Shown here: one piece after another, positions 24,834-32,694 of the stretch | How the letters are laid out: the number at the start of each line of letters is the position of its first letter | How positions within the stretch are numbered: position 1 is the stretch's first letter | Assembly: GCA_902573705.1 (NCBI GenBank) | Contig: CACGKR010000007.1 | Span: forward strand, 1 to 37,234 | DNA: 37,234 nucleotides | Source of the DNA: an uncultured Pelagibacteraceae bacterium | Lineage (GTDB): Bacteria; Pseudomonadota; Alphaproteobacteria; Pelagibacterales; Pelagibacteraceae | Reading direction: 5' to 3' | Notes under the pieces: model-generated | The model's input: the letters and a program-made list of their open reading frames with translations, nothing else | Database searches by the model: none | Told to the model about the DNA's origin: nothing | Program-made: the position numbers and the translations under genes

Positions 24834-26561
24834 ATGGAAATATTTAAAAGTCTTTCTACACCTGCCTCTAAAGAGTTCGAAAAACTATTGAACAGTCAAC
24901 TTTCTAAAATTAACATTGAAGAGGGAAAGATTATTGAGGGAAAAATAAATAAAATAACAGAAAAGTTTGTTTTTTTATTTGTAGAAGGTCTAAAAAGCGA
25001 ACCTGTTTTGGACATAAATGAATTAAAAAGTATGGGTCTGTCCGATAAAATAAAAGTCGGGGAAACAATATCGGTATTACTTGAAAAAATTGAAGATAAA
25101 AACGGAGAAGTATTAGTCTCTGCTAGCAAAGCTATGAAAATTAAAGGTTGGGATAAGCTTGTTGAGGCATACGAGAAAAATGAACCTATCATGGGAAAGA
25201 TTACATCAAAATGTAAAGGAGGATGTATTGTGGAACATATAGATACAGGCTCATTGATGTTTCTTCCTGGATCTCAAATTGATTCTAAGCCTTTAAAAGA
25301 TATCAGTCATTTAATGAATGAGCCTCAAAAATTTGCATTAATTAAATTAGATAAAGTGAGAGGAAATGCATGCGTATCTAGAAGAGAAATAATTTCATCT
25401 TATAAAAAAGAGGATAAAGCAAAAATTATCGAAAAATACAAAGTAGGAGATATTATTAAAGGTGCTGAAGTAAAAGGTTATAGCACTTTTGGATGTTTTT
25501 TTAATGTTAATGGTGAACTTGATGTATTAGTTCATTTACAAGAAATTTCATACTCAAGAGTTCATCATCCAGATGAAGTTTTTAATATTGGTGAGAAACA
25601 TGATCTTAAAGTTATCTCAGTTGATAAAGAAAAATTACAAGTTGGCTGTTCTGTAAAACAATTATCCCCAGATCCTTTTGAACATATTGAAAATTACGAA
25701 CTAAAAAAAATTTATAAAGCAAAAGTAGTTAAGATTATGGACTTTGGAGCTTTTTGTGAATTAGAGCCAGGCTTAACTACTTTACTTCACTCCAGTGAAC
25801 TTAGCTGGCTAAAGAAAAACGTTTCTGCAAAAAAAATGTTTAAGGTTGGACAGGAAATAGATTGCGTTATTACAGAAATTGATAAAGAAAAGCGAAGAGT
25901 AGCTATTTCCCACAAATTAACTCAAGAAAATCCTTTTGAAACATTTGAAAAAAAATATCCTGTAGGAAGTATAGTTGAAGGCGAGGTAGTAAACAAAAAT
26001 GAATACTCTCTTTTTTTAAGAGTTGATGATATGGATGTTGATGCATTTTTACATTGTAACGATCTGACCTATTTAAATAATGGCGAGGAAGAATTAACGA
26101 AATATAAGAAAGGAGATAAAATTAAAGTAAAAATTTTAGAGATTAAAGTTTCTGATCAAAAAGTTAGAGTAGGTTTGAGACAAACTCTAAAAGATCCTTT
26201 CGATTGGTTTAAAGATAAAAAAATAAATCAAACCATAACTGTCAAAATTATATCAACAGATAATAAAGGGTTGATAGTAAGACCAGAGGGTTGCGAGATG
26301 GATTTCAATATTAAAAAAACTCAAATTGCAATTAATGCAGCAGATGCAAGGCCAACTAGATTTACTGGGGGTGAAAGAATTGATTGTGCGATTGCAGAGC
26401 TTGATATGAATAAGAGAAAAGTTATTTTGAGTATTAAACTTTTAGAAGAAATAGAAAAAAAAGAGGCCTTAGAGAAATATGGAGCAGAGGGATCAGGCAA
26501 AAATTTACCATTCTCATCTTTATCTGAGGATTTAAAAAAGAAAGATAAAGAAAAAGATTAA
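24834..26561 (+). CDS. rpsA: 30S ribosomal protein S1
   Basis: mRNA-binding ribosomal protein that unfolds leaders during initiation, which matters where few genes have strong Shine-Dalgarno sites. The 575 residues hold six S1 repeats. Typical strands are visible at GKINKITEKFVFLFVEG, GKITSKCKGGCIVEH, GAEVKGYSTFGCFFNVNGELDVLVH, AKVVKIMDFGAFCELEPGLTTLLHSSE, GEVVNKNEYSLFLRVDD and VKIISTDNKGLIVRPEG. Start chosen at the ATG 13 nt after AAGGA. The C-terminus is Lys/Glu-rich. ihfB follows after 4 nt, the same rpsA-ihfB pairing as in E. coli. Confidence 0.96.
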   Translation: MEIFKSLSTPASKEFEKLLNSQLSKINIEEGKIIEGKINKITEKFVFLFVEGLKSEPVLDINELKSMGLSDKIKVGETISVLLEKIEDKNGEVLVSASKAMKIKGWDKLVEAYEKNEPIMGKITSKCKGGCIVEHIDTGSLMFLPGSQIDSKPLKDISHLMNEPQKFALIKLDKVRGNACVSRREIISSYKKEDKAKIIEKYKVGDIIKGAEVKGYSTFGCFFNVNGELDVLVHLQEISYSRVHHPDEVFNIGEKHDLKVISVDKEKLQVGCSVKQLSPDPFEHIENYELKKIYKAKVVKIMDFGAFCELEPGLTTLLHSSELSWLKKNVSAKKMFKVGQEIDCVITEIDKEKRRVAISHKLTQENPFETFEKKYPVGSIVEGEVVNKNEYSLFLRVDDMDVDAFLHCNDLTYLNNGEEELTKYKKGDKIKVKILEIKVSDQKVRVGLRQTLKDPFDWFKDKKINQTITVKIISTDNKGLIVRPEGCEMDFNIKKTQIAINAADARPTRFTGGERIDCAIAELDMNKRKVILSIKLLEEIEKKEALEKYGAEGSGKNLPFSSLSEDLKKKDKEKD

Positions 26562-26565
26562 TAAA

Positions 26566-26853
26566 TTGGCTATTGTAAAATCAAAGCTTTTAAAACAACT
26601 TTCAAAAAATTATCCCAATTTTCTTAAAAAAGACTTAGACAAATTCATCAACATTATTCTTAAAGAAATTAAGCAATCCATTAAAAGGAACGAAAGAGTT
26701 GAACTAAGAGGCTTTGGGGTTTTTTCTTCTAATACCCAAAAAGCGAGAATTTCAAGAAACCCAAAAACAGGAGAAAAAGTAAATACCCCTGAAAAAAAAA
26801 CAATTCACTTCAAAATGGCTAAAGATTTGTTTAAAAAATTAAATAATGAATAA
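26566..26853 (+). CDS. ihfB: Integration host factor subunit beta
   Basis: DNA-bending HU/IHF family protein of 95 residues. The arm motif is SRNPKTGEKVNTPEKKTIHFKMAK, including the intercalating proline in RNPKTG, and GFGVFSSNTQKARISRNP is standard. Placement after rpsA argues for the IHF beta subunit rather than HU. It must start at TTG (26566): the first in-frame ATG encodes the Met of HFKMAKD near the C-terminus, and the TTG-initiated protein aligns with family N-termini. The stop overlaps pyrF by 8 nt. The rare start may keep synthesis below that of S1. Confidence 0.9.
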   Translation: MAIVKSKLLKQLSKNYPNFLKKDLDKFINIILKEIKQSIKRNERVELRGFGVFSSNTQKARISRNPKTGEKVNTPEKKTIHFKMAKDLFKKLNNE

Positions 26854-27523
26854 AAAAAGGATTTTTGTTGCTTGTGATGTATCAAGTCAAAAAGAAATAT
26901 TAAATTTACTTTCCAAAATTCACAAGGAAATTTCAGGTATTAAAATTGGGCTTCAATATATTACTAAACATTCATCAAAAGATATTAGAGAACTAGCTAA
27001 GTTTAAAAAACCAATTTTTTATGATGGAAAGTTTTTTGACATTAAAAATACTTTAATTGAGTCTATAAGATCTTTAAAAGACCTTAAAGTAAATTTTGCG
27101 ACTGTTCATTTGTTAAATGGCTTAGAGTCTTTAAAATTAGCGAATTCAGTAGCTAAAAAAATTGGAGTAAAGCTTTTAGGTGTTTCTGTCTTAACAAGTT
27201 TTGATGATAAAGATTTGAGAGATCTGGGTTTTAAAAGTCAAGTAAAGGATCAAGTAAAAAGATTAATTAAAATTGCGATTAGAGCAAAATTATATGGAAT
27301 AATTTGTAGTCCAAATGAAATAAAAATGATTAAAAAGATAGCTCCTCAGCTTAAGTGCTTTACCCCAGGAATTAGACAAAATAAAAAAAAAAATGATCAA
27401 AAAAGAACGATGAATGCTAAAGAGGCTTTAAAAGCTGGGAGTGACTTTTTGATAATTGGACGACCAATAACAAAAGGTAATCCTAAAAAAAACATAAAAA
27501 AAATTTTATCCACTTTAAATTAA
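26846..27523 (+). CDS. pyrF: Orotidine 5'-phosphate decarboxylase
   Basis: Decarboxylates OMP to UMP, the last step of de novo pyrimidine synthesis. The 225 residues form a TIM barrel. The catalytic D-x-K-x-x-D-I is present as YDGKFFDIKNT. The first Asp (VACDVSS) and the C-terminal phosphate-binding region (TPGIRQ; FLIIGRPITKGNP) also match. The ATG lies inside the ihfB 3' end (8-nt overlap) and the stop abuts the trpF start codon with no gap, so it is embedded in the rpsA-to-folC run. Confidence 0.94.
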   Translation: MNKKRIFVACDVSSQKEILNLLSKIHKEISGIKIGLQYITKHSSKDIRELAKFKKPIFYDGKFFDIKNTLIESIRSLKDLKVNFATVHLLNGLESLKLANSVAKKIGVKLLGVSVLTSFDDKDLRDLGFKSQVKDQVKRLIKIAIRAKLYGIICSPNEIKMIKKIAPQLKCFTPGIRQNKKKNDQKRTMNAKEALKAGSDFLIIGRPITKGNPKKNIKKILSTLN

Positions 27524-28147
27524 ATGAAATCTAAAATTTGTGGAATATCTGACATCAAAACTTTAAAATATATTACCAGTCACTCATTTCCACCAAAATT
27601 TATTGGATTTATAGTAAATTATATAAAATCAAAACGATATGTAAGTCAAAAAAATTTAAATGAATTACTCAAAATTGATAAAAAAAATTCCTTTTATGTA
27701 GCAGTCCTAGTAAAGCCAGATAAAGATGATTTAGAAAAAATAAAAGATTTACCTTTTGATTATTATCAACTTTACGACTGTAATCCCTCAGAGGCCTTAT
27801 CTATTAAAAAATTATACAAGAAAAAAATAATAATAGCACTATCTATAGAAAAAGCTGATGATGTTAAAAAATATAAGCTATTTGAGAATATTGCAGATAT
27901 CTATTTATTTGATAGCAAAGGTTACGAAAAAAGTATGTCTTTCAAGCATACTTTGTTAAAAAATATTAAATTTGATAAAGAGGTAATGCTTGCTGGAGAT
28001 ATTAAAATAAATGATAATTTTGAAAATTTTAAAAAGATAGCTAATATTATTGATATCTCTGGGGGTCTAGAAACTGCTGGACTGAAAGATATTTCCAAAA
28101 TAGAACATTTCTTAAAAAAAATAAAAATTTTAAATAATGAAACTTAA
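27524..28147 (+). CDS. trpF: Phosphoribosylanthranilate isomerase
   Basis: Amadori isomerase of tryptophan synthesis. The 207 residues begin KSKICGISDIKTL; the Cys in KICGI is the catalytic base, and the Asp in IYLFDSKG the catalytic acid. The C-terminal phosphate-binding part is degenerate but recognisable (LAGDIKINDN; DISGGLETAGLKD). The ATG follows the pyrF stop immediately and the last 11 nt overlap trpB, so translation is probably coupled. trpF-trpB-trpA-accD-folC is the usual alphaproteobacterial order. Confidence 0.92.
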   Translation: MKSKICGISDIKTLKYITSHSFPPKFIGFIVNYIKSKRYVSQKNLNELLKIDKKNSFYVAVLVKPDKDDLEKIKDLPFDYYQLYDCNPSEALSIKKLYKKKIIIALSIEKADDVKKYKLFENIADIYLFDSKGYEKSMSFKHTLLKNIKFDKEVMLAGDIKINDNFENFKKIANIIDISGGLETAGLKDISKIEHFLKKIKILNNET

Positions 28148-29366
28148 AAAAAATATTCCTTTAATAGATCAACATGATAAGCATGGTTTTTGGGGTAAAA
28201 AATTTGGTGGAAGTTTTATTCCTGAAACATTAAAAAAACCAGTAGAAGACTTAACAAGAGAATTTAAAAAATTAAGAAAAAATAAAAAATTTATCAAAAA
28301 AAGAGATTATTATTTCAAAAATTATATAGGCTCACCTACATCCTTTATCAAACTAGAGCAGTTAACTAATGAATTAGGTGGAGCACAAATCTGGGCAAAA
28401 GTAGTTTCAGAAGCTAATGGAGGTGCCCATAAGATTTATAATGCAACAGTTCATGCATTAATTTGCAAGTCTATGGGGAAAAAATATATTGTTGGTGACA
28501 CGGGTGCAGGTTATGCAGGAAAAATGTTGAGCATGGCAGCTAAAAAATTTGGCCTTAAGTGTAAAATATTTATGGGAGCTAAAGATATAAAAAGGCAAAA
28601 ACCAAATTGCGATGCGATGAGAAGAAATGGTGCTGAAATTGTACCCGTATATTCTGGAAGTCAAACTTTAGTGGATGCAGTGAGTGAATGTATGCGATAT
28701 TGGGTTTCAAATTGTGATAATACACACATGTGTGTGGGCTCCACAGTAGGACCAAATATATTTGTAAAAATTTGTGGTTGGAGTACTGCTCAAATTTCAA
28801 GAGAATTAAAATTACAATTAAAAAAAGAATTTAAAAAGATTCCTAATAAGATAAAATTAATTAATTGCGTTGGTGGTGGAAGTTCTGCATATGGTTTTTG
28901 GAGTGAATTTATAGACTTTAATAAAAAACAAATTGAACTAATTGGCGTTGAAGCTGGTGGTCCTAAAAATTCCAAATTACATGCAGCACCTTTAAGCAGA
29001 AATGCTAAGATTGGAATTTTACATGGTGCAGCTTCTTATGTTTGTCAAAATAATGAAGGGCAAATCAAAAAAACAGAATCGATTAGTGCAGGATTAGATT
29101 ATCCAGGGGTGAGTCCAATTCATTGTTATTTAAAAGATACTAAAAGAGCGAGGTATACCTATGCAACTGATGAAAGTGCACTAGAAGCTTACAAAATAGT
29201 TACGCGGCTTGAAAAAATCAATCCAAGTTTAGAACCAAGTCATGCATTCGCAGAAGCAATTAGGATCGCACCAAGATTGAGTAAAGATACAATAATAATT
29301 GTCAACTCATGTGGAGATGCAAAAAAAGATAGGGATATTTTAAAAGAAAGATTGGAGAAAAATTAA
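28137..29366 (+). CDS. trpB: Tryptophan synthase beta subunit, divergent active site
   Basis: PLP enzyme that joins indole and serine. Of its 409 residues, the PLP Lys is K99 in GGAHKIYN, the PLP phosphate loop is CVGGGSSAYGF (244-254), and GILHGAASY and SISAGLDYPGVSPIH are typical. Several otherwise strongly conserved positions differ. The ETGAGQHG loop holding catalytic E109 of E. coli is DTGAGYAGK here (D121). GPHP is GPNI, and the C-terminal SGRGDKD motif is SCGDAKKDRD. Length, neighbours (trpF, trpA) and a normal TrpA argue that it is the working beta subunit of an odd lineage rather than a decaying copy. Confidence 0.9.
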   Translation: MKLKKNIPLIDQHDKHGFWGKKFGGSFIPETLKKPVEDLTREFKKLRKNKKFIKKRDYYFKNYIGSPTSFIKLEQLTNELGGAQIWAKVVSEANGGAHKIYNATVHALICKSMGKKYIVGDTGAGYAGKMLSMAAKKFGLKCKIFMGAKDIKRQKPNCDAMRRNGAEIVPVYSGSQTLVDAVSECMRYWVSNCDNTHMCVGSTVGPNIFVKICGWSTAQISRELKLQLKKEFKKIPNKIKLINCVGGGSSAYGFWSEFIDFNKKQIELIGVEAGGPKNSKLHAAPLSRNAKIGILHGAASYVCQNNEGQIKKTESISAGLDYPGVSPIHCYLKDTKRARYTYATDESALEAYKIVTRLEKINPSLEPSHAFAEAIRIAPRLSKDTIIIVNSCGDAKKDRDILKERLEKN

Positions 29367-30169
29367 TGGGAAATTCTTTAATTGATCAATCTTTTAAAAA
29401 TGCAAAGAAAGAGAATAGACCTGCTTTACTCACATACACTGTAGCTGGAGATAACTCAATAAAAAAATCTTTTGAAATTTTAAAATCTATTTCAGAGTAT
29501 GCAGATATATGCGAATTAGGATTTCCTCATAACACCCCGATTGCTGATGGTGGCCAAATTCAAACTAGTGCTTATCGGGCTATCAAGAACGGTATCAAAA
29601 TAAATGATGTTTTTTCAATAGTTAAAAAATTTAAAATAATTAAGAAGAATAAAGCAATTATTTTAATGGGATATTATAATATGATCTATCAATATAATGA
29701 GAATAAATTTATTAAAAAATGCAAACAATCAAAAGTTGATGGATTAATTGTTGTAGATTTACCTTATCCTGAAAATAAAAATTTTGCATTAAAATGTAAA
29801 AAATATAAAATAAATTTTATTCAACTTTTATCACCCACCACTTCTAAAAAAAGACAAAAAAAGATCATTAAAGACTCTCATGATATGATTTATTATATTA
29901 GTATGCTCTCTACCACTGGTGGAGAATTGAAAGTTTCACCAAGAAAAATAATGCGAGAATACCAAAAAATAAAAAAACAAAATAAATCAAAAAATGTTGT
30001 GATTGGTTTTGGTATTACAGAAAAGACTATCAGTTTACTAAAAAAAGCTGACGGATTAGTTGTTGGAAGTGCAATTTGCAAAGAAATAAATAATTCTATA
30101 AAAAGAGGACAAAATGCTGTCACAAATGTTACTAATGTTGTTAGGAAATTAAAAAATAAAATAAAATGA
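29366..30169 (+). CDS. trpA: Tryptophan synthase alpha subunit
   Basis: Cleaves indole-3-glycerol phosphate to indole, which is channelled to TrpB. The 267 residues are the normal length. The catalytic pair is E50 (CELGFPHNTP) and D61 (IADGGQIQ). LMGYYNMIYQY, DGLIVVDLPYPE, YYISMLSTTGG and the phosphate-binding VIGFGITE and LVVGSAICKEI all match. The ATG shares one base with the trpB stop, and the last 4 nt overlap accD. The complete catalytic set supports a functional synthase despite the odd TrpB. Confidence 0.95.
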   Translation: MGNSLIDQSFKNAKKENRPALLTYTVAGDNSIKKSFEILKSISEYADICELGFPHNTPIADGGQIQTSAYRAIKNGIKINDVFSIVKKFKIIKKNKAIILMGYYNMIYQYNENKFIKKCKQSKVDGLIVVDLPYPENKNFALKCKKYKINFIQLLSPTTSKKRQKKIIKDSHDMIYYISMLSTTGGELKVSPRKIMREYQKIKKQNKSKNVVIGFGITEKTISLLKKADGLVVGSAICKEINNSIKRGQNAVTNVTNVVRKLKNKIK

Positions 30170-31095
30170 ACTGGATTACAAAAATAATCAAAGCCGGAGA
30201 AAAAATTAAATCTGCTATCCACAAAAGAGCAACTAAAGAAGATATAGCTAATAGTGATTGGACTTCATGCTGTAGAGGTCCAATTTTAAAAAAAAACTTA
30301 GAAGAAAATCTCTGGGTCTGTCCTGATTGTAATAAACATCATCGTATAAACCCAAGGCAAAGATTTGATACATTATTTGGAAAAAATAATTATGAAGTAT
30401 TTAAAACTCCAATTCCAAAGGATGACCCACTAAATTGGACAGACTCTAAATCATATAAAGATAGATTAAAGAGTGCTAGAAAAAAAACTGATATGGATTG
30501 TGGAATGATGGTTGTATCTGGATTAATAGATAATATTAAAATCACTGCGGTGGCATCTGATTTTGATTTTTTAGGCGCTTCAATGGCAGCAGCAGAAGGT
30601 GAAGCTTTTTTATATGGTATTCAATACGCAATAGAAAATAAGACGCCATTCTTGTGTGTAAGTGCAGGGGGAGGTATGAGAATGATGGAAAGTTTGATTT
30701 CTTTATCTCAAATGACAAGAACAACATTGGCTATAAATGAACTTAAAAATAATAATCTTCCCTATTTGGTTTGTATTACTGATCCAACTGCTGGAGGAAT
30801 AACTGCATCGTATGCAATGCTGGGGGATATTCATATAGCAGAACCGGGTGCTTTAATTGCATTTGCTGGAGCTAGAGTAATCCAAGGAACAGTTAAAGAA
30901 GAATTACCAGAGGGTTTTCAAAAAAGTGAATATGTTGAAAAAACAGGTTTCGTAGATTTAATAGTTGAAAGAAAAGAGCTTTCTAAGAAAATTGGAACCT
31001 TATTATCAATTATGTTGAAGAAAAATTCTGTTATAAGCACTGAAGAAAATGAAACTACAGAAAATACTCAGTCGCTTTCAAAAGTTGCATCCTAA
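30166..31095 (+). CDS. accD: Acetyl-CoA carboxylase carboxyltransferase subunit beta, altered zinc knuckle
   Basis: Beta half of the carboxyltransferase, partner of AccA (8345-9442). The 309 residues include the crotonase-like core SGLIDNIKITAVASDFDFLGAS, SAGGGMRMMESL, DPTAGGITASYAMLGD and GARVIQGTVKEELPEGFQ. The N-terminal zinc ribbon usually reads CxxC-x15-CxxC. Here it reads C35-C36-x15-C52-x2-C55 (DWTSCCRGP...VCPDC), two residues shorter, so geometry or metal binding may differ. It overlaps trpA by 4 nt, and folC starts 47 nt before the accD stop. Confidence 0.95.
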   Translation: MNWITKIIKAGEKIKSAIHKRATKEDIANSDWTSCCRGPILKKNLEENLWVCPDCNKHHRINPRQRFDTLFGKNNYEVFKTPIPKDDPLNWTDSKSYKDRLKSARKKTDMDCGMMVVSGLIDNIKITAVASDFDFLGASMAAAEGEAFLYGIQYAIENKTPFLCVSAGGGMRMMESLISLSQMTRTTLAINELKNNNLPYLVCITDPTAGGITASYAMLGDIHIAEPGALIAFAGARVIQGTVKEELPEGFQKSEYVEKTGFVDLIVERKELSKKIGTLLSIMLKKNSVISTEENETTENTQSLSKVAS

Positions 31096-32314
31096 GGAAA
31101 TAGATTTAAGTTTAGATCGAATTAAAGATCTTTGTAAAAAATTAGGTAATCCACAGGATAATATAAAAGTTATATCAGTTGTTGGAACTAATGGAAAAAA
31201 CTCAACAATCCAAGCTTGTTTTTCGATTATGAAAGAGGCAGATATTAAATGCAATGTTTATACAAGCCCTCATATTCAAAAAATAAATGAAAGATTTGTT
31301 TTTAATAACAAACAATTAGAGGATGATGAATTAGCATCACTATTTGAAGAGGTTGAAAGAGTCAATGAGAGTCGGCCAATTACCTATTTTGAAATATTAA
31401 CTGCCTGCTACTTTTATAAAGCTGCTCAATACCCAGACAATATTAACCTTGTGGAAGCTGGATTATTTCACCGGTTTGATGCAACAAACATTTTTAAAAA
31501 AAACTTAGCAAGTATTACGTGCTCAATATCTATAGATCATCTTGATTGGCTCAAGAAAGGTGAACAGACAATTGAAAAAATTATTTTTGAAAAAACATCT
31601 ACACTTTTAGAATCAAATATTATTGTTGCTAAACAAAGTACAAAAGAGACAATGGACTGTATTAAAAAAACTATTTCTCAAAATCCATCAAATAAATTAT
31701 TTTTTGATGACGACTTTAGTTTCTCAGTTAATGAGAATGACTTCTTTTTTTATGAAGATAAATTTGGTGGATTGAAGCTTCCAATGCCTAATGTTCTTGG
31801 TCAATTTCAATTAGAAAATATATCAACTGCAATAGCAACCTTAAGAACATTAAATATTGGTATTAAAGATGAACATATTCAAAGAGGAATTACAAAAATA
31901 TCTAGCTTTGTAAGACTTCAAGAAATTAAATCTGGCAAATTAAAAGAACTAGTTAAAAACAACAAATTAATAATTGATGGGAGCCATAATGAAGATGGTG
32001 CTAGGGCATTAAATGAATATCTTCAAAGCTTGAATTGTAACAAGCATGTTATTATTTCAATGATGGCAAACAAGCAGCATGAAAAGTATATTGGTCACTT
32101 TAAAAATGTTTCATCAATAACTACCATAGATCTAAAAACTCAACCAAATTCTATTAGTGGTAAAGATTTAAAAGAAAAATTTAAAAATATGCCTAATGTT
32201 CAATATCAACCAAGTATCGAACAGGCTATCAAATCAATAAATTTAAAAGAAGGTGATCTTTTGTTAATTACAGGATCTTTATATGGGGCCGCTGAAGTAT
32301 TAAGTTTAAATTAA
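31049..32314 (+). CDS. folC: Folylpolyglutamate synthase / dihydrofolate synthase
   Basis: Mur-ligase-family enzyme that adds glutamate to folates. The 421 residues begin ILSRFQKLHPKEIDLSLDRI, the standard FolC N-terminus. This supports the ATG at 31049 even though it lies 47 nt inside accD. The P-loop reads VVGTNGKNSTIQA, where GTNGKGS is usual. YTSPHIQKINERF, SISIDHLDWLK, the FQLENISTAIATL segment and IIDGSHNEDGARAL of the C-terminal domain are clear. It ends the long plus-strand run, and its last 4 nt overlap convergent trxA. Confidence 0.94.
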   Translation: MKLQKILSRFQKLHPKEIDLSLDRIKDLCKKLGNPQDNIKVISVVGTNGKNSTIQACFSIMKEADIKCNVYTSPHIQKINERFVFNNKQLEDDELASLFEEVERVNESRPITYFEILTACYFYKAAQYPDNINLVEAGLFHRFDATNIFKKNLASITCSISIDHLDWLKKGEQTIEKIIFEKTSTLLESNIIVAKQSTKETMDCIKKTISQNPSNKLFFDDDFSFSVNENDFFFYEDKFGGLKLPMPNVLGQFQLENISTAIATLRTLNIGIKDEHIQRGITKISSFVRLQEIKSGKLKELVKNNKLIIDGSHNEDGARALNEYLQSLNCNKHVIISMMANKQHEKYIGHFKNVSSITTIDLKTQPNSISGKDLKEKFKNMPNVQYQPSIEQAIKSINLKEGDLLLITGSLYGAAEVLSLN

Positions 32315-32628
32315 ATATTTTTTTCTAAAAACTCTTTCATATTGCTCTCTGGAACTCCGCCAACTTTTCTATCTACCTCGACACCTTTTTTATATATAAT
32401 TACAGTTGGTACTCCTCTGATTCCTGCAGCACTACCAGTGTTAATCCCGCCATCTTCAATATCTGCATAATAAAAACAAGCTTTATCTTTATATTCTCCA
32501 GCTAACTTATCCATGACAGGCTTAAGTGCTTTGCAAGGTCCACACCATGCAGCACTGAATTGTATAACTGATACATTTTCATTTTTAATTTTATTTTCAA
32601 AATCTTCGTCTTTAAAATCTATAAGCAT
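32311..32628 (-). CDS. trxA: Thioredoxin
   Basis: Small cytoplasmic dithiol reductant of 105 residues. The active site is AAWCGPCKALKP, the conserved cis-proline is in IRGVPTVIIY, and the C-terminal GGVPESNMKEFL fits. There is no signal peptide. In many alphaproteobacteria trxA lies between folC and addAB; here the next genes on its strand are rmuC, a PD-(D/E)XK nuclease and sbcB. An inverted repeat sits in its leader region. Confidence 0.95.
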   Translation of the reverse strand: MLIDFKDEDFENKIKNENVSVIQFSAAWCGPCKALKPVMDKLAGEYKDKACFYYADIEDGGINTGSAAGIRGVPTVIIYKKGVEVDRKVGGVPESNMKEFLEKNI

Positions 32629-32644
32629 ATTGCTGATATAATTG

Positions 32645-32663
32645 ATTGAAATTTTTTTTCAAT
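32645..32663. repeat. Inverted repeat upstream of trxA
   Basis: ATTGAAA (32645-32651) and TTTCAAT (32657-32663) form 7-base arms around TTTTT. On the minus strand a TTGACC -35-like box (32664-32669) lies just before it and ATTATA (32637-32642) just after, so the repeat fills the spacer of a possible trxA promoter, 21 bases long. A repressor or spacer-bending activator could act here. A7-C-T7 nearby (32668-32682) may instead be terminator-like for sbcB. Confidence 0.3.
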
Positions 32664-32694
32664 GGTCAAAAAAACTTTTTTTAGTTTTATAAAT

